A stretch of DNA of 64,000 nucleotides, from NCBI GenBank assembly GCA_963691705.1, contig OY829541.1:56095931-56159930 (forward strand), written 5' to 3'. This DNA comes from Viola odorata. Taxonomy: Eukaryota > Streptophyta > Magnoliopsida > Malpighiales > Violaceae. Numbering within the stretch: the stretch's first letter is position 1; each line of letters opens with the position of its first letter. Under the pieces are notes generated by a model, which saw nothing but the letters and a program-made list of their open reading frames with translations, had not been told where the DNA came from and ran no database searches. Position numbers and translations under genes: made by a program. Below, piece by piece: positions 21,900 to 33,973 of this stretch.

Positions 21900-24491
21900 T
21901 GACAATAGTTTGAGGAGGAGACTTCAGTGCAATTTGAAATAAGAGGGAGAGAATGAAATTTGAAACCCATTTATAATTTCAAACAATTTCAAAAAACGGG
22001 GGAAGGAGGGAAAAGATTTGAAATTGGGTTTGTGCCAAAATTTCATTCTCAATTTTTGCCAAAGTTTGCGCGGGTTAGGGTTGAATTCAATGAAAAATTT
22101 GAAACAAAAATTTGGAAGAGAGAAGATGCTGAAGATGAAAGGGGAGGAGAGAAAGAGAGAAGAAGAAGTTGTGTTGGGTTTGGATTTTAAACCCAAAAAC
22201 ATAGGCTTTCTTTCTGTTGCGTGGTGCGGCCAACAGACAACTTTCTGACAGAAAGCTGGGCCTGCATAGTAACAAATAGACTTGTCTTAATTTGTATAAT
22301 TCTAAACCCAAAGTCTATTATTTTTTAACAAAAGAAATACTAGTATTAATTAAAAGTTTTTTTTTTCGATAAGCAAATTTAATATTTTTATAATGAAAGT
22401 ATCTATAGCACTCATTTGATAAATATATGCATTCTTCATGAAGTAGGATGTGTTCGGTCTATATAGTAAGGGTGAAGAAAACTAAACAATCAATTAGGGT
22501 CACAAGCACAGAATATCGAGTTCGAAGTAGTAATTACTTAATGTAATTTTTTATATATATAAAAAGAAACACAAAAAGGGCTAAAATGAAAGATTAGGGA
22601 GAAAGAATAATTAAAAGCAGTGGCGAGGGCATGTGCTTGGGTTCTGACCTTGAGCCTGCCTGCCTGGCGCTGCTGCCTTCATGTGGATAGTACGACACGT
22701 TCCACATTCTCTCATGCTTTCTTCTCTTTTTCGTAACAGAAGATGACATGACACTTTTCTCTCATATTCCTCAGCTCCAAATCGGCTCGATTTCCCCTTC
22801 CCCAAGCTATCTAGCCAGTCCCCAGCTGGAGCCTTTCAACTGTTAATTTATTCACTCGGTTTTATCTCTATGAATATCATCTATGTTACTTTGGTAAAAT
22901 AATTAAGTAAACTTATTCCGGACTTCAAGTATTATTGGATCGTAATTCTTTTAACATAATTTCTTCTATATTTTAAATTCAAGTTCAAAATTTAAATTAA
23001 GAAAAACTACATATAAAAATTCCAAAGTTTATTTAAAATTTCAGCCTTTACCATTTTAAATTTTGCAAAACAAACTGTATAGTTTTTTTAAAGTTACAAT
23101 TTCAACATAATTTTTAGTAGTTAAATAAATTAAATAAATTATGAAGTAATTTGGGCACGAAATTAAGACCTAAGATAATGGGAAAAATTAATTTAAACTT
23201 TTCTTTTGGAATCTTTTTGCTACTTTTCATATTTGCTATTTTCCCCCCTATTTTCATTTTTTGTGTGCATTTTTTGAATCATTAGCTATTAAAAAATTAA
23301 AATTAAAATTTTTAAAAAATAAAGTTTATATCACAGGTTTTAAAACTATATATAGAGGTTAATGGAAAAAAATGGTAAGCTTTAGAACCTTTTTATATAT
23401 AATTTACCTTTTAAATTAAGAATGATACGTGAGTGAATATATTATTTTTTTATAATCAAGGTCTCGAGTTTGAGTATTGGGAATTGAAAAAATTATATTG
23501 AGAGAGTCGTTTTTTTTTAGAGACTCGATATACTCGAGCGAGATTATACCCATTATTTTTGATTTTTGAAGTTTGTGGTGGTCAAACCACTAAAACAACT
23601 CTAAAATGAAATATTATAGTTGATACTTTTTGTTTTAAATCTGATGAGATGGATGGAGTTAGTTGCTAAAGCATATAAAGTGGCTTTTCAGCCATCCAAA
23701 ACAACTTTTTTATGATTAAACAACAGACACAAATCAACTTTTAAATTAAAAATACTCCTTTTTCTGGTACGTACTGAAGGAGTGGTTGGATTTGAAATTG
23801 AATTAGGGCGTGGAGCAATCCAATGAGTAGGTTTGTTGTTTCAAAATTCTTGAGCACTAGCTTCTTCTTCATGAAAAACTTCAATTTCTCGAGCACTAGC
23901 TGTGGATGATCTGTAGGGGTCACGACGATGATGATTAAAGCGATATCGAGCACAGGTTGGTTTCCAGTCATTTTTAAGGGTTCGTCATCTTTTTTTCTAG
24001 TGGAAATATGGGAATGCCAGGCTGCCCATTTTCATGCAACGTCTGCAAGTTTCCATCTCCATCGATCCGACGTTAATTAATTATGAAAATAATATTATTA
24101 TATTCAACAATAGAAATCTAACATTCACGATCTATTTTTCAACCACACTTTGACTACCAAACGGGTAAATTAGTCATTTCGCATCATACATATTTATAGG
24201 CCTATATTTCTACTAGTGCTGGACGGTGTACCCAAAGTTAGCATTTATTTCTAATTGTAATTACTAGTTGTTTAATCTTTTTCCTCATTATATTAGTGGT
24301 AGATGGTAGGCCAAAAGTTGATCCATGACGTTATCAAGGACATCATTCTTCTAAAAAGAAAAAAGAAAAAAGACTCATTCGTGATTCCATAAGTCAGGTA
24401 ATGCTTTTTGCGTACAAACAGATCAACCTCTAATTAGAATGAAAGCTTTTATATCGAAACAAAGATACCCCTCCCAGTTTTATTAATTGTC
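21900..24491. other. Intergenic DNA, no convincing gene
   Basis: No supported gene. A minus-strand frame at 23741-23971 and an alternative frame over it (RYRFNHHRRDPYRSSTASAR) look faintly protein-like but could not be assigned. The remainder is AT-rich. Confidence 0.45.
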
Positions 24492-24499
24492 GCTGCCAG
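24492..24499. repeat. 8-bp target-site duplication, left
   Basis: GCTGCCAG, repeated at 25358-25365. An 8-bp duplication is typical of hAT superfamily insertions. Confidence 0.85.
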
Positions 24500-24688
24500 C
24501 AGGGACGGATCCAGGAATTAAATTCAGGGGGGGCGGAGGTCCCTCGAATTTTTTTTTGGAAGTATTTTAAAGGGAATGCAAGCGAGTTGAACGAAAAATT
24601 GAAAAAATGCTTAAACTCGGCTTGTATGATTCATTATAGATTATTATACATCAGCAAAATATTATTTTATATAATTAATGTCAAAATA

Positions 24689-24974
24689 TTATATTATGAA
24701 TAAATTTGTACAAGTGTTAATTTATTTTATAGGGTGGAAAAATAGAATCTAGTTAATCAATTTGAAATTTTCTGATTATCAGAAACATGCATTAGTCCAT
24801 GGCCGAAGTACGCAGGAACTTGAAAGTTCGGTTGTCAGTTTCCAGGACAAAATTCAATTTTCAGGACAAGACAGGTTATATTATGAATAAATTTGTATAC
24901 GTGTTAATTTATTTTATAGGGTGAAAAAATAAAATCTAGTTAGTTAATTTGAAATTTTTTGATTATCAGAAACA
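24689..24974. repeat. 99-bp direct repeat inside the hAT-type element
   Basis: 24689-24787 and 24876-24974 are the same length and nearly identical, offset by 187 bp. Both begin TTATATTATGAATAAATTTG and end GATTATCAGAAACA. Confidence 0.9.
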
Positions 24975-25008
24975 ACGAAACAAAAGTTAGGTAATTAATT
25001 TAGAGACT

Positions 25009-25115
25009 TAATATTTTCCTTTTTTTTATGTAGTTTCCTAAAAATAAAATAAAGATAATGGATAATATTTTCCTTTTTTTATGTAGTTTCCTAAAAATAA
25101 AATAAAGATAATGCA
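25009..25115. repeat. 54-bp tandem duplication inside the hAT-type element
   Basis: Two adjacent copies (25009 and 25063) of a unit beginning TAATATTTTCC and ending AAATAAAGATAATG differ mainly by one T in a homopolymer. Confidence 0.9.
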
Positions 25116-25177
25116 TAATTTTAGGATTGGGCTTTCTTAAATAGAAAGAAAATAAAAGAGAAGAAAAGAAAAGTAAT

Positions 25178-25259
25178 GCCAAAACTAGGACTTGAACCCA
25201 TGCCCTCTTGGGGAAACTAAAACATGAGCCTGGCCCTAAGACCACTCGGCCATCTTCAC
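25178..25259 (-). pseudogene. tRNA-Leu-like sequence
   Basis: On the minus strand the stretch has an A-box region GATGGCCGAGTGGTC (plus 25240-25254) and a B-box GGTTCAAGTCC (plus 25188-25198). The spacing and the extra-arm length are those of a plant tRNA-Leu. The acceptor ends do not pair, so it is not a working tRNA. It sits inside the hAT-type element. It could be a captured tRNA gene or the head of an old SINE. Confidence 0.7.
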
Positions 25260-25365
25260 TTTGATGTATAACATTGCTTAATAAATTAATATTGTTATTT
25301 AATTAAATTTTTTTTTTGATTGGGCCAGGGTGGGCGCCTGGGCTGGATCCGTCCCTGGCTGCCAG

Positions 25366-27715
25366 TATAGTAGTAAAATTTAAAACAATAATATTTGATC
25401 TTATTTTATTTCATATTGTTTCATTTTTATCTTAATTTCTACTCAAATTACCACACTATTATCAAATTAATTTGACGCAAAAGGATTAATTTGTCATTTT
25501 CATAAAATATATGTCTCGGAAAAGATAAAATGACAAGAGATAGATTAAAAAATTCGTAGAAAAACAAAAAAAATGATAATTAATAAAACTGAAAGGGAGT
25601 ACTTCTTTTTGAACTAATTATTCACATTTTCTTTCCATTTACAGAAAATTGATGATTTTCTTTTTTTCTTTTTATGTTTTATTCATCAATTAATCAAAAT
25701 CGAACAAGTTAATCAAAATCAAGAAATCCAAGTATATATAAGATAATACTAATATGGTTTTATTATTATTTCTCTTGTTCTATCAAGAATGAGATTAAAT
25801 GTTAATATTCATAATCAAACCTATCCAACATTGCTCGCTGGGTTGACGGAGCACGCTATACAATTCATCAGTCTATCCATACTTTCCTTAAAAATCTGAT
25901 TCGGATCTGCTGTCGTTATCAAGTCTTTTTGAAAGATTTCAAGATTTTTTAAACATCTTTCTTCCTTTTTTTCTACACACAAAGGTTGCACGAAAACAAA
26001 TCCAACTCTCCTTCCAAAGCCCAGCCTAAGTAGCCGCCAATAGAGCCGAGACAAGGATGTTAAAGAAAATGAAAAAAAAATTCAAGAAATTTAAAGATAA
26101 GGCAAACTGGACTTATAAGAAAAACAAAAACGCAAAAAAAAATAAAATTAAAAGACCACATAAACATAATAAAAGAATTGACAGGTTTGACCGGTCTCAT
26201 CGACAGTCGTCGTGTCGTTTACGTGGTAGTGAGAGTCTTGTGTCAGTTTTCAATTGGCAAACATAAAGTAACCATCTTGTTACCTTCTTTTTTACTTTTA
26301 ATAATATAATATATATACGAAAAAAAATAAAAATTTACCGAGTCTCTATTAAGTGATAATATAATATTAAGAAGATTTGTTTTGGGCCTAAATTTTTATG
26401 GTTTTTTTTTTTCAAAAGGATGTGAGATTTTTGTTCATCTACTCCAACAATTGTATGTTCAACCTTGAACTAGAAAAGATCCCCTCAACTTCTAGTTCAC
26501 GGACGTATATCGTGTACGATTTATATCAAAACTTATTACGCAGGTTTATCGAACTATTAACTCCTTTATTGTTTATTAGAGAAATTAAAATTCACTAATT
26601 TTTATCGATGAATGATTTTTAATTTTCTTTTTAGATAGAGACTTGTGGAATTGGTTTATATTTTCTTTCGCATGTAATCTAATTAACTTTTTTCCAACAT
26701 CTTTATTTATTACCTTTTTTGTGCTTTTTGATTTGTTAAACACAAAATTACTTAAATGGGTGCTTTTAATTTATTGCTAATCATCACATGAAAAGACAAT
26801 GCTGACCCTTGCCCTAAATTTCACAGATTCAGAAAACATCATTATTGTATTTACCATTATGTACCAAGTACGTACAAATTGCAATTTATTGATTACAGCT
26901 GGATCTTAAGTACCCTGATGATGGAATTGGGGGATGGTTTTGGGCAAAAATTAGAGAAAAACAAAACAAAATAAAGGACGATTAAGGCAATGTAGGTTGG
27001 TGAGCACACTTGATTACTAGTTTAGCACTACTATATAGTTCATGTAATGTCTTTTTCACTAATTCTCTTTTTAAATTAGAGTAATCAATTAAAATAAATC
27101 TACATTATAGTACTTTCTGTAACATAAAAAGATTAAAATTTTGAGAATACATACTCGAATCCCTTGGCCAAAACTTGCATTTTTGTTATATGGTACATCG
27201 TATGCCGAGATCAACTCTATTTTTTATGATATAAATTCAATTTAAATAGAGTTTTCACTTTCAAATAATTTTAGATTTTTAAATTAAACTTTATTAATTC
27301 ATTTGACTTTATAGGTAATGGGTACGTAGATTATTCATTGATTTGTTAGTGACAAAAAGAGATTCAAATTCAGGTTCGAATCTCATTTTTACATTTTAAA
27401 AAAATTACAATATTTAATTTATTATATATTTTTTAAAAACACACCTATAGTTTATCATAATATTTTTAGAAACATGGAATAGTACTTTAGTTGGACAAAT
27501 AAATTTATTTTTTAAATTCAATTCAATTAAGAACTATCGGAAGCTGTGCCAGAAAGTTTAGGCCCACAAACCATAACTGTATTTTATCGGTTAAGGGGAA
27601 TAGCTGCAGGCTGCAGCTGAGAGGGAGAGAAGAGAAGAGTTGAACCGAACGGAGCCAAACAAATAATACCAAGGTGTCAATCGGTGAACTTGTAGGTTTT
27701 ATCATTAATACGAGA
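25366..27715. other. AT-rich intergenic DNA, no gene seen
   Basis: Reading frames here start at non-ATG codons or are low-complexity (Lys/Asn-rich at 26057-26266). No element boundaries were found. Confidence 0.5.
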
Positions 27716-27717
27716 TA

Positions 27718-27977
27718 CTCCCTCCTTCCCCAATTAAACGTCGTTTTAGCTTTTGCTTTTACTGTTTCGGAACGTACCTTAAGACGGCCGGAACAGTCAC
27801 TATTTGAGATAATTTTGCCCCGAATTTTTTCTCGGAAGTACGTTAAGGATTAACGTACGTTCGAAAAAAAGTACGAAATTTTTTAGGGTCAAATAGTGCC
27901 TCATCCGGCCTCCTCGATATGCGTTTCCTACTGAATATTGGGATGTGAGAAAGACATTTAATTGGGAAAGGAGGGAG
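27718..27977. mobile_element. Stowaway-type MITE, 260 bp
   Basis: The left end CTCCCTCCTTCCCCAATTAA pairs with the right end, which reads CTCCCTCCTTTCCCAATTAA on the other strand. TA dinucleotides flank both sides (27716-27717 and 27978-27979). The interior carries the phrase ATTAACGTACGTTCGAAAAA, shared with the truncated copy at 44694-44888, so the two belong to one family. Confidence 0.9.
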
Positions 27978-27979
27978 TA

Positions 27980-29200
27980 TATCGGTATCGATTATAATGT
28001 CAACCTTAATTGATATTTCAATATTCTATTTTTTATAATTACATACAAATTTATTAATATTTAACTGATATAAATGATATAATTAATATGGATCGAAATA
28101 AAACAACATATTTTTTATCTTATTTTTAAAATTAAAATGAGACGTATCATCGGTATCGTACAAGATTGATATCATTAAACAAATCACATACAAAAGAAAG
28201 GTGAGAAGGGAAAAAAAGAAAGAAAGAAGGAAATTGAGAAAAGAGAGGGTATATGGCATTTATATGGGGTAGAAGACCCTACAATTGGAAGGTTGAGGAC
28301 AGCGAAGCAGATGGTTTTTGTGCAGAAAGCCAGAAACCACCCACACCTCCATCGAACCATCCCTACAAATTCATATTACCATTTTTTTTTTAAACAAAAC
28401 AAACAAACAAACAAATTCATATTACTCAAATTATTATGTATTGTCATTTCTTTTTAGGCCTAATTGCTACGTTCACCCTCAAACTATCTTCATGTTACAA
28501 AACAGCTCCCTAACAATTTTTCTTTGCAAAAGTCATTTTAAATTGTTTTTTCTTTTCTGTAAAAAGGCTTATTTGTGGGTGTTAGTAATAGAAACTAGAA
28601 AATCTTAGGGGTACCTCACCGTTCGGTACCTCCACACAAAAAAATAAAAAATAACAATAATTGAATTATATTTCACTTAATAATTAAATATAATCAAATA
28701 TGAAAAGAGTAAATCTCAATTAATTGCTACCTGTTAATTTAATGTGTGGAGAGGGAAGTGTCTCCTAATGTACATCAAACTTTTTTCTTATTGGTCAATT
28801 TAGGAGAGAATTATTAGGCAGAGTGATCATTGATTTTCTTGGTCTGTGTATAAAATATCTACCTTAAATAACTAGTAATTAAGAACGAAGAGAGTATAAG
28901 AAATATGAAGAAACCAAAATAATAAAAAACATTATTTTTCTAATATTTTATTTTTTTCTCAGTTTTATAATTTCTTATAATTTATAATTTTTTAGAAATT
29001 TTAAATAATTTTCTTATGTACTCTGTTAGATTTTTTAACGATAATACTGACAAGAGGCTTTCCTAGTATATAAAGAAATAATTCGAAGCGCTTTGCAAAG
29101 AAAAAATTATCCAGGGACTTTCTTGTAACTGGAAGATAGTTCGGGACTGAATGCATTTATTTTGGTCTACTAATATGTAGAAAAAAGCGAAAAGTGGTGA
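27980..29200. other. Intergenic DNA upstream of the RRM gene
   Basis: No coding frame is supported. The distal promoter of the gene at 29864 probably lies here. The following 29330-29430 is a CT-rich microsatellite-like leader. Confidence 0.5.
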
Positions 29201-29329
29201 TTAACAGCCAAAAAAAGGTTTGGTCTTTGGTCCTTGAGATTATTTTCATTGGACAACTTTGCCTACTACTAATATTGTCGTGTGCGTGGGTGCCCACTAG
29301 CAGCTTTTCTCTTTTTATTTTTCTTAATT

Positions 29330-29430
29330 TCTCTGTCTTCTCTTTTTCTCCTCCTCTTCTTCTTCCTCTTCTTCTTCTTCCTCCTCGTTTCTTTTTATCG
29401 TTTCCCTCTCAATCTCTCTCTTCCTCTCCT
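29330..29430 (+). repeat. CT/CTT-rich microsatellite-like leader
   Basis: A long pyrimidine tract of TTC and TCC units lies upstream of the RRM gene, typical of a plant 5' UTR or core promoter. No precise transcription start can be given. Confidence 0.5.
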
Positions 29431-29863
29431 CCTGTTCGCTATATATATTTTTTCTTTTCCTTTTTTTTTTGGGCGGGGGAGGTTTTTAATGCTTTCTCCT
29501 CAATAGCAATGATTTTTTCTCGTTACAGGTATCGTTGTTGAGGAATCTGAGAAGTTCGGTGTTTGCAAAAAAAAAAAAAAAAAGTGGCAGTTACAAGTTT
29601 TGGAAAAAAAAAACAAGAAACAAACAGCAGCAACTGGAAGAAAGAGAGAACACCATAAGAAACATAGGAGAAACAGGCACACGAGTGCGCGGGGGTGAGA
29701 GGAAAGCCAACAAAAAGAGAGAAGCTACTTACTATAATTTTGTTGGGTTTTTGGTTTTGATTGATGTGATCATCAAAACAAACGGCTCCTTTCCTGACTT
29801 TCTCTGTATTTGGAGATTGTATTGTTCGATTTTTCCAATTTGGGTGTGTTTTTGTTATTGAAA

Positions 29864-31964
29864 ATGGCTCAACCGAGGCAATTTCAGATGGTGGGTGGTG
29901 GTGGTGGTGGGAATTATTACAATAATGACACAACATTTACCAAGATCTTTGTTGGTGGTTTGGCTTGGGAGACGCAAAGGGAGACCATGAGGCGTTATTT
30001 TGAGCAGTTTGGAGAGATCCTTGAGGCTGTTGTCATCACAGACAAGGACACCGGAAGATCAAAAGGCTATGGCTTTGTAATAATCTACAGATTCATTATT
30101 ACCATCTCCGAATTTCTTACAAAAATCATTTGATTGTTTTTTGTGTGTGGATAGTACCGTGTTTTGATGGTAATCATATTTTTGATTTGCAGGTTACATT
30201 TAAGGATCCAGAAGCAGCTGTTAGAGCTTGTCAAAACCCATCTCCGGTGATCGATGGGAGGAGAGCAAACTGCAATCTTGCATCACTTGGCGCACAGAAA
30301 ACTCGGCACTCGCCCACCAACTCCTCATCTACAACATGGTCATGCTCTTTCCTCCTTCTCTTATTACCATGTCCTGTCAATTCTTGTTATAATGTATGCA
30401 TTGTCCATTTTTCTGTGCAAAAGTTGATGGTTCATCCCGTCAATATTCATTTCCAGAAAATGACTCATGAAAAACATTAAGAAAATGAGACCAAAAGGTT
30501 GTACCAAACAAGGAAAGAAAAACTTGCACGAGTATAACTGAACCCCATGAAAAATTTACCACCATGAGTAGAAAAGATACGACCGAGAGAGCGCCGATAA
30601 GAGAGGAACTTTGCTGGAAGAGAGGAGAGTTTGGAGGGGAGAGGAGTTAGCCAGAGGGTTTCGACCGGAGGAGAGAGGTTGGAGGACAGAGACCGAGGAG
30701 AGAAAGGAAAGAGGACTGCCGAGGATTGGATCTGGAGGAGACGGTGGTGGAGCAAGAGGGAGAGAGAGAGGAGAAGAAAGAAGTTCTGTTTAAAAATGAA
30801 AAAAAAAGAATAACTGAAAAAAAAACGCTTATATATTAGGTCACAAAATTTCGGTTAGAATGGTTAACCGAAATTTTCATTATCACTTCCGTTCCGTTTC
30901 GATTAAAATTTCGGATAATTATCTTCCGAAATTGAATTTTAAAAATTTGGTTAATTACTAACCGAGCAAGGCTAAAGTCGGTTTCGAAAAATCAGAAGTT
31001 CGGTTTTGTAAAACCGTTGAACACCCCTACTAGCAGCACCTACAGGAATGGTGGCGGCACCTGCTGCTGCTGCTTATCATGGTGGCTCTTCAGCATCATC
31101 ATACATCCATCACCCCACAACCCAATACCCATGTCCTTATTCACCTTATGGGTAAGCATTAAGCAAGCAAAAAAGAGAAGAAATTGGAGTAAAACATAAG
31201 GGAACACAACGCACTCCTCTTTTCCTTTTCTGTTCTTTTCTCCACTTTTAATGTGCAATCAATTATTTACTGATGCTTCCATTCCTCTGTCTTTTTCTCC
31301 TTATGGTCAACTCTCAGGTATACAGGATACTCACAAGACACTGTTTATCCCTTGGTTAGTAGTAGCATTACATTTTACATTTCAAAAAAAATTTAGAGGC
31401 AAATTCCAACTTTCCAATATTGCATTTCTTGACCAAAAAAATTAATTTATGGCATTTTGTTGTTGCAGAACTATTATGGTGTCTACGGAGGTCAACAATT
31501 GTCACCATACTATACTACTACCGGAGCGTCAGGGGCAGCACCGGCAGGGATGTTTCAGAATTTCTATCCATTCTATACTCATTATGCACAGGGTGGTGGT
31601 AGCCAAGCTCATGGTTTTGGTGTTCAGTATCCTCAAATGGTGCAATACCCATATTTCCCTCAGCAGTATGGTTCTACTTCTCCAGGCATCTTGTCGCTAC
31701 GGCCTACTATCGCGATGCCAACTTCTACTGCAGGTGATGATCCTACAGTTCACTTCCCTGTTTGTTTATATGCAGTAGCAGTATCAAGAAAATGCTATAA
31801 ACTAGACAGTTTGATTGTAATTTGTGGCAGGTCTAGCGACTATGACTATGGCAACAACGACAACGACTACAACTGCAACAACAACAATAACTACTACAGG
31901 CGCTGCGGGAGCAAGGGCTTTGCAATCCCCTGCAGCACCTTCTGAACAGAAATCCTCAGCCTAA
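29864..31964 (+). CDS. RRM RNA-binding protein (RBM24/38-like), frame disrupted
   Basis: The start is ATG 29864 (MAQPRQFQM). Exons inferred from GT-AG borders are 29864-30076, 30193-30338, 31034-31151, 31318-31354, 31469-31733 and 31831-31964. Residues about 25-100 form one [14 protein letters not shown] (RNP2), KGYGFVTF across the first splice (RNP1), and [16 protein letters not shown]. The tail is Tyr/Gln/Gly-rich ([17 protein letters not shown]) and ends with a Thr-rich run and SEQKSSA. Such single-RRM plant proteins bind mRNA. Exon 2 ends with a 7-bp tandem duplication (ACTCGGC-ACTCGCC, 30301-30314) that shifts the frame relative to exons 3-6, which agree in phase with each other. A hAT-like terminus also sits 4 bp before exon 3. 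The gene is therefore probably a recent pseudogene, unless splicing avoids the shift or the duplication is an assembly error. Confidence 0.75.
30480..31029. mobile_element. hAT-like insertion remnant in intron 2 of the RRM gene
   Basis: The right end CCGTTGAACACCCCTA (ending at 31029) is the mirror of the TAGGGGTGTTCAACGG terminus common in plant hAT elements. The preceding 200 bp contain many inverted CGGTTAACCGAAATTT-like motifs, as in hAT subterminal regions. The left end was not found; 30480 is only the approximate place where gene-like intron sequence stops. No 8-bp duplication is visible, so the insertion is truncated or rearranged. Confidence 0.6.
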
Positions 31965-33320
31965 TAAGTTCAGAAACAAAAATTATTATCCACTTGTCTT
32001 TCTTACAAGACTAACTTCATTCCACACATCGGGAAAAGGGTCAAGAGCAGAATGGAAGAACTATCGACGCAGAACAAGGACAACAGAGGGAATCCAAGAA
32101 TCCTTCACTAAGCAAAAAGCTCCACTCCATTTCACTAACTGTCTTGAATTGGTTTTTTCCCATTAAAGACCCGACATTATTTTACCAACTTCATCATGAC
32201 ACATATTTGGTCTTAGTTAGTAGGATTAGTAGGGAGTCTAAGTAGTAGTGGTTAGGATTAGGACATGATATTCACTAATTTCATGTGTTAGCATAAGGTG
32301 GGAATGCCAAATATTGGCTTTGGATTCTTACCTCCTCAGATACTAATTTGCTGGTTGATTGATTTTTTTCAGTGTCTTGGATACAGAGAGCATCCAATGA
32401 CATGCACTTTGTTTATATTTGGCAGTAATCAAAGGGTTAGAAGATTGGTTTTATATCTTTTTAACCCAAATTGGTCAACAAGGAAGGAAGGCAAGGAAGG
32501 TGGGCTGGCTAGAAAAGCTCAGCAGCCATTAACTTTGTAATTTTTTTTTAATTTTTTAATTTTCATTAATTGTTATCATGGATACTTTATTTCTATGATA
32601 AGATCAGAAGATTATTTAGTTGGGGAGGGGAAAAAGATGGTCTCTTTCACTCCCCTTTTTATCCACATCTCTCTTATTTACTATTTTACAGATCATCTCT
32701 TTTGCCTTTCATCTATCACTATCAGTCGGCATTTCTTTGTTTTTCTTCCCCTTTTATTTTTGGAGTTGTATCCATTTCCTGTTCTTACTCCAACTTGCAT
32801 GATCACATCTTTTTGGGGTGTGTAATGTTTTTGAGTTTTGGGATCCAAAGAGGATCTTTAGAAAAAGAGGGAGTCCATTGGTATTAAAGTTGGGCATGCG
32901 GGTCTGTATCGCAGCATCATGCTTGTGAGTCTATGACAGTTGGAATGGATTTTTGATACTTTGCATGTTGCGCCATTCCGTTACCAAGAAAATGGCAAAT
33001 TGTATATGCTTTGTGTCTTGAAGTTATGAATTTGAGCCACCGAAAGCTCGTAAATGAGCTAGATGAAAAAGTAGTATAGGTCATGCATATCGAAACCCAC
33101 TATCTACAGACTAAATAATGCTGAATAGATCTTGTTACCTAAAATTTACATTACAGAACTATGATGTTGAAGTTTGTACTACAAAGACAAACCCTAAAAT
33201 TCTTAGACACCCCAACACCTAATTTTGACCAACAACTTTAACCCAAAGCGCCAAAACTTTCCTCAAACTTTGAGGTTTTAATGTAGAGATCAGACAACCT
33301 AGTTGTCTTACATTACATGT
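31965..33320. other. Presumed 3' UTR of the RRM gene and intergenic DNA
   Basis: The first several hundred bases after the stop at 31964 are probably 3' UTR. Nothing further is recognisable up to the LTR. Confidence 0.45.
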
Positions 33321-33934
33321 TTTCACGCCCCGCACAAGTGGGGCCCGCTAGTGTGCTGAGGGCGTACACATGTGGCTAGGTGAAATGGGTCAAGGGAACC
33401 GCAGAAGGCACGTGACGTAAAACGTGGATGCCGAGAGAGGTTTATCAAGCAAGCTTGAAAAGACTTGAAGGATCCGAAAGCTTCCAGAAGAACCTAGCAC
33501 ATTATGGAGATATGTGTGGAAACTTCCGGGAAGATTCTAGAAGGGTTATAGAAGGGAAGATATGTGTAGAGCCTTCTAGAAGCTTTCTAGAATGTGGTAG
33601 ATGTGTAGAGAATTCTAGAATAGTTATAGATACTTAATCTTCACAATTTGATCAAAATGATCCTAGCCGTCCATTGAGGAGGTAATTGTGTATAAATAGG
33701 GTGGAGTCTCACTTGTACATTTATCCAAGCATTTGTATTCAAGCATTGGTGCAATTGTTAATACCAAGCATTCTTCTCTAAGTTATCTTGTGTGCTTTCC
33801 TTTCATAGTTTTTCTTGTGCTAATATTGTTTAAACCTTGTGGCTTTGGTGGTTAGGCTGACTTAGCAGGCTAAAGAGCGAGCTAGCTAGGTGTCGCACGG
33901 GTTAATCGCTGCGAAAAATACTCATCCCGTGACA
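33321..33934 (+). repeat. 5' LTR
   Basis: 614 bp, matching 36114-36727 closely over its length, with a TATA box (TATAAATA at about 33691). It ends ...CCCGTGACA. The first bases (TTTCACG) differ from the canonical TGTCAC seen in the right LTR. Confidence 0.88.
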
Positions 33935-33973
33935 AGTGGTAGCGGAGCACAAGTTCGGTTCAGAAAAGAGGAC

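Larger units (their letters stand above)
24500..25357. mobile_element. Non-autonomous hAT-type element, 858 bp
   Basis: The ends are a perfect 15-bp inverted repeat, CAGGGACGGATCCAG, and the element is flanked by the 8-bp direct repeat GCTGCCAG (24492-24499 and 25358-25365). There is no transposase frame. The interior is mosaic: a 99-bp direct repeat (24689 and 24876), a 54-bp tandem duplication (25009-25115) and a tRNA-Leu-like stretch (25178-25259, minus). The 8-bp duplication and the CAGGG terminus support hAT; other 8-bp-duplicating superfamilies are less likely. Confidence 0.85.

Noticed and set aside
22611..22805. 64-codon minus-strand frame with a Cys-containing end (CPRHCF)
   Set aside because: It begins at a TTG rather than an ATG, has no signal peptide, and no known peptide pattern.
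23741..23971. 76-codon minus-strand frame starting MTGNQP
   Set aside because: It has an ATG, but an overlapping frame looks equally protein-like and neither matches a family I know.
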